The notes below the pieces were generated by a model, which saw only the letters and a program-made list of their open reading frames with translations, was not told the origin of the DNA and ran no database searches. DNA of 47,116 nucleotides from positions 1 through 47,116 of the forward strand of contig UPZA01000015.1 in the NCBI GenBank assembly GCA_900538575.1, given 5' to 3'. A program made the translations under genes and the position numbers. Origin of the DNA: an uncultured Ruminococcus sp. Lineage in GTDB: Bacteria; Bacillota; Clostridia; Oscillospirales; Ruminococcaceae. Shown here in pieces: positions 17,812 through 24,975 of the stretch. The first letter of the stretch is position 1, and each line of letters starts with the position of its first letter.

Positions 17812-18456
17812 ATGAAAAAAATTGAACTCATAAAATCAGCAAACACAAATTGCTATCTTCTGAATACAGGTAGCCAGATAATTTTAATTGATACGGGCAC
17901 CACTGCGGATAGCAATTTCCTTAAAAATTTAGGGGCAAAAACAAATCTGTCAAAAATAGATTTAGTTGTTTTAACACATGGACATTATGACCATGTAGGG
18001 TATGCTTCAATATTACAAAAGGAATATGCCATAAAAATAGCGGTTCATAAAAATGATATAGCTATGGTTGGTAGTGCAAGTATGGACTTTCCTAAAGCAA
18101 AAGGCGTTTTGAGTTCATTGATTAGAAAACAAACTTTATCCCACATAGAAAAAGCCACATATTCAGCATTTATTCCAGACATTATTATTGAATCAGATAT
18201 GCTTGCAGATTATCCAGACATACAGTTTATATCATTGCCGGGACATACTTCTGGCTCTATTGGAGTGATGTACGAAAGCAATTTATTTGCCGGAGATTTA
18301 GTAATGAATATGCCGCTTCCCTCTTTATCTTGGTTTGCAGAAGATTTTACGACCATGAAAAAAAGTCTTAAACAAATCCAACATTTGAATATCAAGCGAA
18401 TTTATCCGGGGCATGGTAAAGATTTTTCGGGAAAGTGGTTAAAGCACATAGGATAA
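17812..18456 (+). CDS. MBL-fold (metallo-beta-lactamase superfamily) hydrolase
   Basis: A 214-residue single-domain hydrolase. The dinuclear metal motif THGHYDHVG lies near residue 60-68, LPGHTSGSIG (third metal His) near 143-152, and the bridging Asp in AGDLV near 160. The superfamily includes lactonases, thioesterases and glyoxalase II-like enzymes, and the substrate cannot be read from the sequence. AAAGGAG precedes ATG 17812. Its pairing with a TetR regulator and a shared operator suggests inducible detoxification or quorum-signal hydrolysis. Confidence 0.9.
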   Translation: MKKIELIKSANTNCYLLNTGSQIILIDTGTTADSNFLKNLGAKTNLSKIDLVVLTHGHYDHVGYASILQKEYAIKIAVHKNDIAMVGSASMDFPKAKGVLSSLIRKQTLSHIEKATYSAFIPDIIIESDMLADYPDIQFISLPGHTSGSIGVMYESNLFAGDLVMNMPLPSLSWFAEDFTTMKKSLKQIQHLNIKRIYPGHGKDFSGKWLKHIG

Positions 18457-18502
18457 GATTCTAAAAATCTAATCAGATATTTTGAAATGGGGTGATGTAA
18501 TA

Positions 18503-18688
18503 ATGAATAGTGAATGGATATTATGTCCTATATGTCAAAATAAGACCCGGATTAAAATACGTGAGAACACAATACTTCAAAATTTTCCGCTATTCTGTCC
18601 CAAATGTAAGCAAGAAACGTTAATCAATGTACGACAACTGAATATTTCAGTTATCAAGGAGCCAGACGCACAGACGCAGAGCCGATAA
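18503..18688 (+). CDS. cysteine-rich KTR domain protein
   Basis: A 61-residue zinc-ribbon-like protein starting MNSEWILCPICQNKTRIKIR, with a second pair FCPKCKQET and ending KEPDAQTQSR. This is the KTR protein usually found immediately downstream of ribosomal-protection tet genes on Tn916/Tn1549-like elements. Here no tet gene is present and the MBL/TetR cargo occupies that site. ATG 18503 has GGGGTGAT six bases upstream. Function unknown. Confidence 0.88.
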   Translation: MNSEWILCPICQNKTRIKIRENTILQNFPLFCPKCKQETLINVRQLNISVIKEPDAQTQSR

Positions 18689-18725
18689 CAAGCAGAACTT
18701 TTGAACTGCTGTTATCGGCTCTTTC
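18679..18725 (+). terminator. intrinsic terminator after the KTR gene
   Basis: The stem is GAGCCGATAACA / TGTTATCGGCTC with additional GCAG / CTGC pairing, followed by TTTCTTT. It overlaps the last codons of the KTR gene. Confidence 0.85.
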
Positions 18726-18815
18726 TTTGATAGCAAATAGCAATCTGCCGAACGACGGCAAAAGAAAAAAAGCCGTCGTAGAGCAGACGTATTTTCACGC
18801 GCCTTTTCTAACTTC

Positions 18816-18849
18816 CGGCGGCTTTGATTTTTCAGAGCCGCCGTTTTTT
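18816..18849 (+). terminator. intrinsic terminator in the sigma-factor leader
   Basis: The stem CGGCGGCT / AGCCGCCG is followed by six T. It lies in a 500-base region with no full-size gene, upstream of a short leader peptide. Confidence 0.75.
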
Positions 18850-18922
18850 CGTCTACTTATCCCACACTTTCGACGACCCGAACACCACGAACTGACACGG
18901 CGGCATTTAGGAGGTTGCCGCT

Positions 18923-18979
18923 GTGTCTACTTTGGTATTCCATAATACCCATGAGCTTCATCAATTAAAAAAAGCATAG
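18923..18979 (+). CDS. putative 18-residue leader peptide
   Basis: GTG 18923 is preceded by AGGAGG spaced 8 bases, a much better ribosome binding site than expected by chance. It encodes MSTLVFHNTHELHQLKKA. It ends about 70 bases before two mutually exclusive hairpins, an arrangement typical of translation-coupled attenuation. There is no homology I can name, and the length alone would not support a gene. Confidence 0.5.
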   Translation: MSTLVFHNTHELHQLKKA

Positions 18980-19051
18980 CTCCACCACCGGGCAAGTCTA
19001 CCTATGAATATGAACTGTCAAATCATCTGAATACAGCTTACATTTCCTTTG

Positions 19052-19084
19052 CGTCTGTCTGCGCCTTGCAGACGGGCGCTTTTT
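19052..19084 (+). promoter_or_regulatory. alternative hairpins resembling an attenuator
   Basis: CGTCTG (19052-19057) can pair with CAGACG (19069-19074), while GCGCC (19061-19065) can pair with GGCGC (19075-19079), which is followed by five T. The two stems overlap and exclude each other. The second has terminator form. It lies between the leader peptide and the sigma factor gene. Confidence 0.55.
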
Positions 19085-19205
19085 GTTTGTTCAAAAAAAT
19101 TTTTGAAAAAATTTCCGGAAATGTTCGGCGTTTTTTCAAAACGCAGTATTGCCCGACGAAAAGGGGGAAGCACCACCAACTTTCAACGAGAAAGGAGGTG
19201 AGAAT

Positions 19206-19646
19206 GTGGAACCTGAACGTAGGGAATTTTATAAGCAATGTTCTTTTCAAAAGTATTGTAATACGGTACTGCACAATGAAGCCTGCGACGCTCACAAAGA
19301 GCTTCGCAAGCATAAGGCAAAGGAAGTTACTTTTTCCGACTTGACCTTAGATGAAGCGCGGCAGCTTCATACGTTTGATGAATATTTCAAACGGGAAACT
19401 GTCGAAACCGTCTTTGAAAAAGCCGGAAAGAAAATCACGCCGAAGCTGCTTCTTGAAGCAATCCGTACTTTACCGGAAGAAAAGCGCAAAGCTGTACTGC
19501 TGTACTACTTTGAGGGAATGAATGACAGCGAGATTGCGGAGTTGTTCAATACGTCGAGAAGCACGATACAGTACAGGCGGACAAGCTCTTTTGAGCTGTT
19601 GAGAAAATACTTGGAGGAAAATGCTGATGAATGGGACGAATGGTAA
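19206..19646 (+). CDS. sigma-70 family RNA polymerase sigma factor of the ICE (Tn916 Orf7-like)
   Basis: A 146-residue protein with a region-4-type HTH near the C-terminus (LPEEKRKAVLLYYFEGMNDS, then EIAELFNTSRSTIQYRR) and a Cys-containing N-terminus. Tn916/Tn1549 elements carry this small sigma-like factor ahead of the HTH, xis and int genes, and it is thought to drive element genes. The start is GTG 19206 with AAAGGAGG at 19191-19198. The nearby ATG at 19204 is in another frame. The end overlaps the next gene. Confidence 0.88.
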   Translation: MEPERREFYKQCSFQKYCNTVLHNEACDAHKELRKHKAKEVTFSDLTLDEARQLHTFDEYFKRETVETVFEKAGKKITPKLLLEAIRTLPEEKRKAVLLYYFEGMNDSEIAELFNTSRSTIQYRRTSSFELLRKYLEENADEWDEW

Positions 19647-19887
19647 TGAACCCGGCTACCCGGAAAAAGCCCTTATTCCTTATCCTGTCATTGTGGCAGC
19701 GACAAAGGGCGACCCGGACGCTATGAAAATGGTCTTGCAGCATTTCAGCGGTTACATAGCCCGCCTCTCCATGCGGAAGCTGTACGACGAGCGCGGTAAC
19801 GTCTATTTTGGCGTAGACCATGACATTCGGGAACGGCTGCAAGCAAAACTGATGATGGCTGTCCTCAATTTTAGAACAGAGGAATAA
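19627..19887 (+). CDS. helix-turn-helix domain protein (Tn916 Orf8-like)
   Basis: An 86-residue protein starting MNGTNGNEPGYPEKALIPYP, with a helical segment GDPDAMKMVLQHFSGYIARL and a C-terminal helix. It matches the short HTH protein paired with the sigma factor in Tn916/Tn1549 elements, a probable partner in regulating excision and transfer. ATG 19627 is favoured because GGAGG lies 9 bases upstream; ATG 19621 is too close. It overlaps the sigma gene by 20 bases. Confidence 0.8.
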   Translation: MNGTNGNEPGYPEKALIPYPVIVAATKGDPDAMKMVLQHFSGYIARLSMRKLYDERGNVYFGVDHDIRERLQAKLMMAVLNFRTEE

Positions 19888-20318
19888 CCGCAATCGGCAA
19901 CGGAATGTCTTTACTCCCCCCCTTTTTCCATTCCATTGCTAATGCGGCAGCACAGCCATTTTGAACCTTGACAAAGAAAGCGACGCAAGATAACGGCGAC
20001 GCAGTATAGGGCAAATCGGATACGTCCTTTTTGTGCCGAGCCATACGGCGGGTGCGCCATGACACTTTTCCTATGGGAAAAGCCGAGCGACTACCACCGC
20101 GCCGGGGAGCAAGTGTAGCGGCTTGCGGGCAACGACGCATATTAAGGGTAGACAAGCCTTTATCGCCATAGTCCGAGCGTTTGGAGCGTCGCAGGCAATG
20201 GGTAGAGCTGCCTTAACGGGCAGGGGTGGAACTCCCGCGAGGTTGTGCTAACAGCCGTCCGATGAAAGCCCCTTTTGATACTTATAAATTGTTTAACCAT
20301 TGAAAGGGGGCTACAATT
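19888..20318 (+). ncRNA. long structured leader before xis with sequestered Shine-Dalgarno
   Basis: There are 431 bases without a plausible gene, GC-rich and hairpin-dense (for example CTTTTCC-tat-GGGAAAAG). At its 3' end AGCCCCTTTT (20267-20276) pairs continuously with AAAGGGGGCT (20303-20312), ten pairs with one G-U. This would hide the AAAGGGGG that must serve the xis TTG at 20319. I infer an RNA element controlling excisionase translation; no known riboswitch class is recognised. Confidence 0.6.
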
Positions 20319-20522
20319 TTGAATATTACTGATGTGCCTATCTGGGAAAAATATACTCTTACGATTGAGGAAGCGTCTAAATATTTCCGCATTGGAGAAA
20401 ACAAGCTGCGTAAATTAGCCGAAGAAAATCCCGCCGCCGGGTGGGTCATTATGAACGGCAACCGTATTCAAATCAAGCGGAAGCAGTTTGAAAAAATTAT
20501 TGATACCCTTGATACAATTTGA
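20319..20522 (+). CDS. xis: excisionase (Tn916 Xis-like)
   Basis: A 67-residue small winged-helix DNA-binding protein: IWEKYTLTIEEASKYFRIGE, then NKLRKLAEENPAAGWVIMNG, and a basic C-terminus. It matches Xis proteins of Tn916-like elements, which bend the element ends and steer integrase to excision. Start TTG 20319 lies 8 bases after AAAGGGGG, which the leader can sequester. The integrase gene follows after 79 bases. Confidence 0.92.
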   Translation: MNITDVPIWEKYTLTIEEASKYFRIGENKLRKLAEENPAAGWVIMNGNRIQIKRKQFEKIIDTLDTI

Positions 20523-20601
20523 TGAAATCGAGCCTTGAATGTGGTACAATGTACCTAAGCATATCAAGGCTCTTTCCGTCATGGAAAGGAGCATGGCGCG
20601 A

Positions 20602-21810
20602 ATGAAGAAAAAAACAACGTCGGAAAAAAGACGCGATAATAAAAACCGTATCTTACGCACAGGAGAGAGCCAGAGAAAAGACGGGAGATATGCTTACAAA
20701 TATGTAGATACCTTTGGAAAACCGCAGTTTGTGTATGCTTGGAAGTTAGTACCTACGGACAAGACCCCGGCAGGAAAACGGGAAGATATTTCGTTAAGGG
20801 AAAAGGAAAAAGAAATCCAAAAAGACCTTGACGATGGTATCGACCATTTAGGCAAAAAAATGACGGTCTGTCAACTTTACGCAAAGCAGATACGTCACCG
20901 GGCAAATGTTAAGGAGGGTACAAAACAAGGACGTGAACAGCTCATGCGGATTTTGCGAGAGGATAATCTTGGAGCTTGCCCGATTGAAAAAGTAAAGCTG
21001 TCTGACGCGAAAGAATGGGCTTTACGAATGAAAGAAAAAGGATATGGTTTCAAGACAATCAATAACCACAAGCGTTCTCTGAAAGCTGCTTTTTACACAG
21101 CCATACAGGACGACTATATCCGCAAAAATCCGTTTGACTTCCAGTTGAACACAGTCATTGAAGATGATACGGAGCCAAAGATACCTCTATCCCCTACACA
21201 GGAAGCGTCTTTCCTGTCCTTTGTGCAGAATGATGTTGTCTATCAGAAGTATTATGACGAGATTATCATACTGTTAGGAACAGGGCTTCGCATTTCTGAA
21301 CTCTGCGGGCTGACTGAAACCGACATAGACTTTAAGAATAAGCTAATCAACATAGACCACCAGCTTTTGAAGATTGCAGGTATTGGTTATCATGTTGATA
21401 TACCCAAAACCAAAAGCGGTATCAGACAAGTACCTATGAGTAAAAAGGTATATGAAGCATTTGAACGAGTGATGAAAAAGCCGAGGTATGGAACGTCGTT
21501 AATCGTTGGAGGTTACAGCCGTTTCCTGTTCCTTAATCGGAATGGGCTGCCAAAGATAGCGGCAAACTATGAAGCTATGTTCCGGGGGCTTGTAAAGAAG
21601 TACAACAAGCACCATGAGGAAGCCTTACCAAAGGTAATGACACCGCACACCTTACGTCACACGTTCTGCACCAACTTAGCAAATGCCGGAATGAACCCGA
21701 AAGCATTACAGTACATCATGGGACATTCCAACATCAATATGACGCTGAACTATTACGCGCATACCACTTCTGACAGTGCAATCGCAGAAATGGAACGGTT
21801 GGTTGCTTAG
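20602..21810 (+). CDS. int: tyrosine recombinase / integrase (Tn916/Tn1549 family)
   Basis: A 402-residue integrase, close to the 405 residues of Tn916 Int. An N-terminal arm-binding domain (about 1-75) and a core-binding domain precede the catalytic domain. Catalytic residues are R230 (GTGLRISEL), H349 and R352 (HTLRHTF), H375 (GHSN) and the Tyr in LNYYAH (about 384). ATG 20602 is chosen because the AAAGGAG at 20585-20591 is too close to the earlier ATG. The gene appears functional and marks the right end of the ICE. Confidence 0.95.
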   Translation: MKKKTTSEKRRDNKNRILRTGESQRKDGRYAYKYVDTFGKPQFVYAWKLVPTDKTPAGKREDISLREKEKEIQKDLDDGIDHLGKKMTVCQLYAKQIRHRANVKEGTKQGREQLMRILREDNLGACPIEKVKLSDAKEWALRMKEKGYGFKTINNHKRSLKAAFYTAIQDDYIRKNPFDFQLNTVIEDDTEPKIPLSPTQEASFLSFVQNDVVYQKYYDEIIILLGTGLRISELCGLTETDIDFKNKLINIDHQLLKIAGIGYHVDIPKTKSGIRQVPMSKKVYEAFERVMKKPRYGTSLIVGGYSRFLFLNRNGLPKIAANYEAMFRGLVKKYNKHHEEALPKVMTPHTLRHTFCTNLANAGMNPKALQYIMGHSNINMTLNYYAHTTSDSAIAEMERLVA

Positions 21811-21845
21811 TAGTAAATGCAGATTTTACTACTTACTTTACTACC
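21810..21845. repeat. direct repeats after int (integrase arm-type sites)
   Basis: TTTACTAC occurs at 21825-21832 and 21837-21844, with an inverted AGTAGTAAA just before. Such repeats next to int are the arm-type sites bound by the integrase N-terminal domain in Tn916-like elements. Confidence 0.65.
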
Positions 21846-21905
21846 TTTGAACATAGAAACATGAGGGGATATGAGAACATATAAGAGTTTCTCCCGTAAT
21901 AAAAA

Positions 21906-21942
21906 ATGCCGGAAAGCCTGTAAATACAGGCTATAACGGCAT
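21906..21942 (+). terminator. terminator-like hairpin near the ICE right end
   Basis: The outer stem ATGCCG / CGGCAT and inner stem AGCCTGT / ACAGGCT form a long hairpin after int. There is no strong T tract on the right; the A tract on the left would favour leftward termination. Confidence 0.6.
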
Positions 21943-22152
21943 ATAAGAAGTTATGAAAAGATAATCAGAAATTACTATTTGATTTATTATAAATTTCTTT
22001 ATTTTACTATTTTTTCAATCCTGAAAGTATGCTTTTTATAATCACTATCAGCCTCAGTTATATCCTTTTGTAAATTTTCTCTTTTTACTTGTCTGCTTTA
22101 TTGACTATGGTTCAATGATCCAGAAAATAAAAAGATGCTCAACTATTTAAAG
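21943..22152. other. zone containing the right ICE-chromosome junction
   Basis: This AT-rich stretch has no gene. Composition and the end of int-associated repeats place the element boundary here. The exact junction cannot be fixed because the left end of the ICE is outside the window and Tn916-like insertions leave only a short coupling sequence. Confidence 0.5.
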
Positions 22153-22174
22153 GGCTGTCACAAGTGTAACAGCC
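22153..22174 (-). terminator. terminator after the ABC-3C operon
   Basis: The stem GGCTGT / ACAGCC with inner AC / GT pairing lies 8 bases beyond the stop of the ABC-3C ATPase gene. Read leftward it is followed by an AT-rich stretch. Confidence 0.65.
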
Positions 22175-22182
22175 TCTTAGAT

Positions 22183-23799
22183 TTATTTATCACTTTTCCA
22201 ATTCTTAACAAATAGCAATTTATCCTTTGAGAGTTGCAATACTTTATGTTCATTGATAATTTGTGCTGCTTTTTCATCATACGAACTCAATTTATCTATA
22301 GCAATAAATATTTGTTTTGCACTCCTACTATAAATTGATATAATATTTTCCAAAGCTGCATTTTCTATATTTTTTAATAATGGTAAATCATGTGCTAAAG
22401 CTGGTAAATGAGTTAATTCCAATACTGAAAGGTCAAAAGATATTAAGTTAGCAAAAGCTGTACCCGTTCCTGTATCACCTGCCGTATTGAATGAGTACTT
22501 ACTTCCATGAATATTTAATGTTGGTGCTCTCCTGCCATTAACATATATCTTTTTATTCAATTCATACATTTTAACATTTACTTCATTACATATCTCATCT
22601 AATGCTTTTTCCTTTAATTCACTCAAATCATCAGTAGCTTGAGATATGTCCTTCTCCAATTGTTTTTTCTTCGTATAATATCCATTTTCATCATTAAGTT
22701 GTTTGATTTGTGCAACCAAATCCACCACTTTGTCTACCGCTAATTTGGGTGCTTCTTTTATAGACAGCTTTTGTTCAATCTCCTTATCTATTTCACTAAT
22801 ACGAATATTAATCTCAAGGATTTTAGATTTCAACTCCTTTTCCACCACTACTAGTTCGCTCTTTAAAATTTTAGTTATATTTTTATGAAAATCCTCCACC
22901 TTATTTATCTGCTCTATATTAAAATCTGGAAAATAATCCACAAACTGTTCCAACTCCGTGCCTATTTTTATAGGCTTATTTTTTATATTATTTTGTGTTC
23001 TTAATAACCTACTCTGATATGAATTTAATTTAATAGTAAGCTGACTTTTTTCACGCCTAAGTTTTAATATTTCTTTTGAAACCATTGATTCTAAATCAAC
23101 AGATGTCGTAACAATTTCTTTTTTGAGGTTTTCCAATTGTACATTAAGTTCCTCAATCTTTTTTTTATTTTTATTAAATAAACTTTTAGTGCTAATATTG
23201 GGTAAAAAGTTCTTTTTTGCAGCATCGACTAATGTAGTTTTGTCTTTTCTTAGTTTTTCTATCTGTTCTTCATATGCTTTTAAGAATTTGTATTTGTCAA
23301 ACAATTTTAAGAGAGCTAATATAGATTTAGGTGCTGTCTCCTTCTCAAAATATTGAATAGGTTTTTTCTCATTTAAATTTTCCTTCCCATAAATTCTAAA
23401 ATACCTACCCACTATACCTCTAAATGATAAAGATTCCAATTGACAATCATATTTTTCTTGCAACCACGCTGTAAATTCTTCCGTCGCAATGCTTTTTAAA
23501 ACCTCAAATTTTTCATCACATATAGATACAAATTTGTATTTATTTGTACTTCTAACAAAGAAATAATCCTTATTATTAAAATTAAATACAAATCTAAAAT
23601 CATGATGCCCTAAATTATCTACCACATCATGATTTTTATTAATGTAATCATCTCCTCCAAAAACAAAGTCGATAATCATAAGCATAGTAGATTTTCCTAT
23701 CGAATTAGAAGCCACATCATCCCCTACAATCGCATTTAAACCTTCATAAAATTTAATTTCCTTCTGCAAAAATATATCACAAATTATTTTTTTCAACAT
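22183..23799 (-). CDS. ABC-3C system ATPase (DUF2326-type, SMC/Rad50-like)
   Basis: A 538-residue ATPase. Walker A lies at about residues 26-38 (GDDVASNSIGKST), a long coiled coil at about 175-400, and the C-terminal head has a signature-like NTAGDTGTGTAFANLI and a Walker B region near LPALAHDLPLLKNIE. This is the DUF2326-type ATPase of ABC-three-component conflict systems, which are thought to sense invasion and activate an effector. It overlaps the middle-component gene by 23 bases, so the three genes are translationally coupled. The conserved motifs look intact. Confidence 0.85.
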   Translation of the reverse strand: MLKKIICDIFLQKEIKFYEGLNAIVGDDVASNSIGKSTMLMIIDFVFGGDDYINKNHDVVDNLGHHDFRFVFNFNNKDYFFVRSTNKYKFVSICDEKFEVLKSIATEEFTAWLQEKYDCQLESLSFRGIVGRYFRIYGKENLNEKKPIQYFEKETAPKSILALLKLFDKYKFLKAYEEQIEKLRKDKTTLVDAAKKNFLPNISTKSLFNKNKKKIEELNVQLENLKKEIVTTSVDLESMVSKEILKLRREKSQLTIKLNSYQSRLLRTQNNIKNKPIKIGTELEQFVDYFPDFNIEQINKVEDFHKNITKILKSELVVVEKELKSKILEINIRISEIDKEIEQKLSIKEAPKLAVDKVVDLVAQIKQLNDENGYYTKKKQLEKDISQATDDLSELKEKALDEICNEVNVKMYELNKKIYVNGRRAPTLNIHGSKYSFNTAGDTGTGTAFANLISFDLSVLELTHLPALAHDLPLLKNIENAALENIISIYSRSAKQIFIAIDKLSSYDEKAAQIINEHKVLQLSKDKLLFVKNWKSDK

Positions 23800-24016
23800 A
23801 CTGTATTACCTGCAAACTTTCATCAAATTTTATTTTCCCAAGAACATATAGGACATCCAAAGCCAACATATATTCATTTAAATCTTCAAAATGAGTTTCC
23901 ACCTTTTCATATAACTCAATTACCGAAAAGTCTGAATCACTTATTTTCTCTAATATAAAAATTGTCTTTGCCAAAATACAATCTTTAAAGCTTATTAACT
24001 TATTCGGTAAAATCAT
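23777..24016 (-). CDS. ABC-3C middle component (MC6-like)
   Basis: A 79-residue all-helical protein beginning MILPNKLISFKDCILAKTIF, an opening I associate with the small middle component 6 of ABC-3C systems. It would bridge the ATPase and the effector. GAGGTG precedes the ATG. It overlaps the HNH gene by 4 bases and the ATPase gene by 23, strong evidence of one operon. The MC6 name is from memory of the N-terminal motif. Confidence 0.75.
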   Translation of the reverse strand: MILPNKLISFKDCILAKTIFILEKISDSDFSVIELYEKVETHFEDLNEYMLALDVLYVLGKIKFDESLQVIQYVEKNNL

Positions 24017-24480
24017 GAAAACACCTCACAATCCTGTATAAAATATGCAATTAAAATTTCACAAGCTCTCCTAGAATATAAACCTGTCTTTTCATTAATC
24101 CAATCAACCAAAGAAGCATATACAAATTCCTGATTATTTTTTAACTTCGCATCTTGCAACAATTTATTTTTAAGTCTTACCCATGAGCGATATTCTTCTA
24201 CAGTTCGAGGCGTATCAAATTTTTTGTGACATATTCTACATACAGCTATAACGTTATCAAGACTATTAACGTCCTCACTTAAACGTTCTTCATCCGCTAA
24301 TATTTCTACTTCACTTGAAAGTGGATTTGCGGGATATATATGTGCCACTTCAAATATTTTAATAATTTTTCCATTTTTGGTATTGGTCAAAGGGCTTCCA
24401 CAAATTGGACATCGCCCATTGACCTCATTAAACAATACCATTTTTTCGTTATCACTAAAAATTCTTCGATTGTCTCCCAT
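24013..24480 (-). CDS. ABC-3C-linked HNH nuclease effector, unusually short
   Basis: A 155-residue protein. The N-terminal zinc/HNH nuclease has CPICGSPL near residue 24, AHIYPANPL near 47-55, LDNVIAVCRICHKKFD at about 74-89 and TVEEYRSWV. The C-terminal 35 residues (WINEKTGLYSRRACEI, then AYFIQDCEVF) look like the end of longer ABC-3C effectors. From memory such proteins are closer to 280 residues, so a central segment appears missing while the frame is kept. Start ATG 24480 has AGGTGG upstream. It should be a DNA- or RNA-cleaving effector if active. Confidence 0.75.
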   Translation of the reverse strand: MGDNRRIFSDNEKMVLFNEVNGRCPICGSPLTNTKNGKIIKIFEVAHIYPANPLSSEVEILADEERLSEDVNSLDNVIAVCRICHKKFDTPRTVEEYRSWVRLKNKLLQDAKLKNNQEFVYASLVDWINEKTGLYSRRACEILIAYFIQDCEVFS

Positions 24481-24767
24481 GTTTACCACCTAAATTTATA
24501 AAATCGTATTTATATTCATTAAGAAAATTTGTATATTACAGTATAATTACTTATATCAAGACCTAACATTATCCAATATACCATATAAAAATATGATCTC
24601 ATCATAAAGTAAAAGCATTTGCAACAGCTTTAAATTTCGTTCATATAAGTCAGACGCTTACGAAAGTGAACCATAGAATGTATCCGCAGAGTATTGCAGA
24701 TATAGATTCTCCAAAATCTGCAATAAAATCAGTAATTGTTTTCGGATATTCTCATTCTTATAACCAA
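24481..24767. other. AT-rich intergenic region upstream of the ABC-3C operon
   Basis: No gene is seen. It should contain the leftward promoter of the ABC-3C operon; TTGATA and TAATAT-like hexamers occur near 24530-24560, but spacing is not convincing. Confidence 0.4.
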
Positions 24768-24975
24768 TTATTTTTGTGCAATAACAGCAATCCACTCAAC
24801 ATTTCCAGATCTCTCCTCTACTTCATCACAAATATGTAATATATTGAATTCATTTCTCTACAGCAATTCGTTTATTGATTCATGTGTATTGAATTGGAAC
24901 ACTCGCCCGCCTAATCCTTCTCCAGTATCAACAAATTGAAGTGAATCTCCTTTTTTCACAAAAACATAAAACAAG
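24768..24975 (-). pseudogene. C-terminal remnant of a SAM-dependent methyltransferase-like gene
   Basis: The leftward frame reads GLFYVFVKKGDSLQF, then VDTGEGLGGRVFQF, a nonsense TAG, then RNEFNILHICDEVEERSGN and WIAVIAQK before TAA. The pattern (beta strand, charged turn, GEGLGG, F-x-F, helix, strand) resembles the C-terminal lobe of class I methyltransferases. There is no N-terminal part: it joins the IS5-type remnant at about 24972. It is decayed DNA rather than a gene. Confidence 0.45.

Noticed and set aside
18727..18945. 72-codon forward frame between the KTR and sigma genes
   Set aside because: It runs through two terminator hairpins, has no ribosome binding site and no protein-like pattern.
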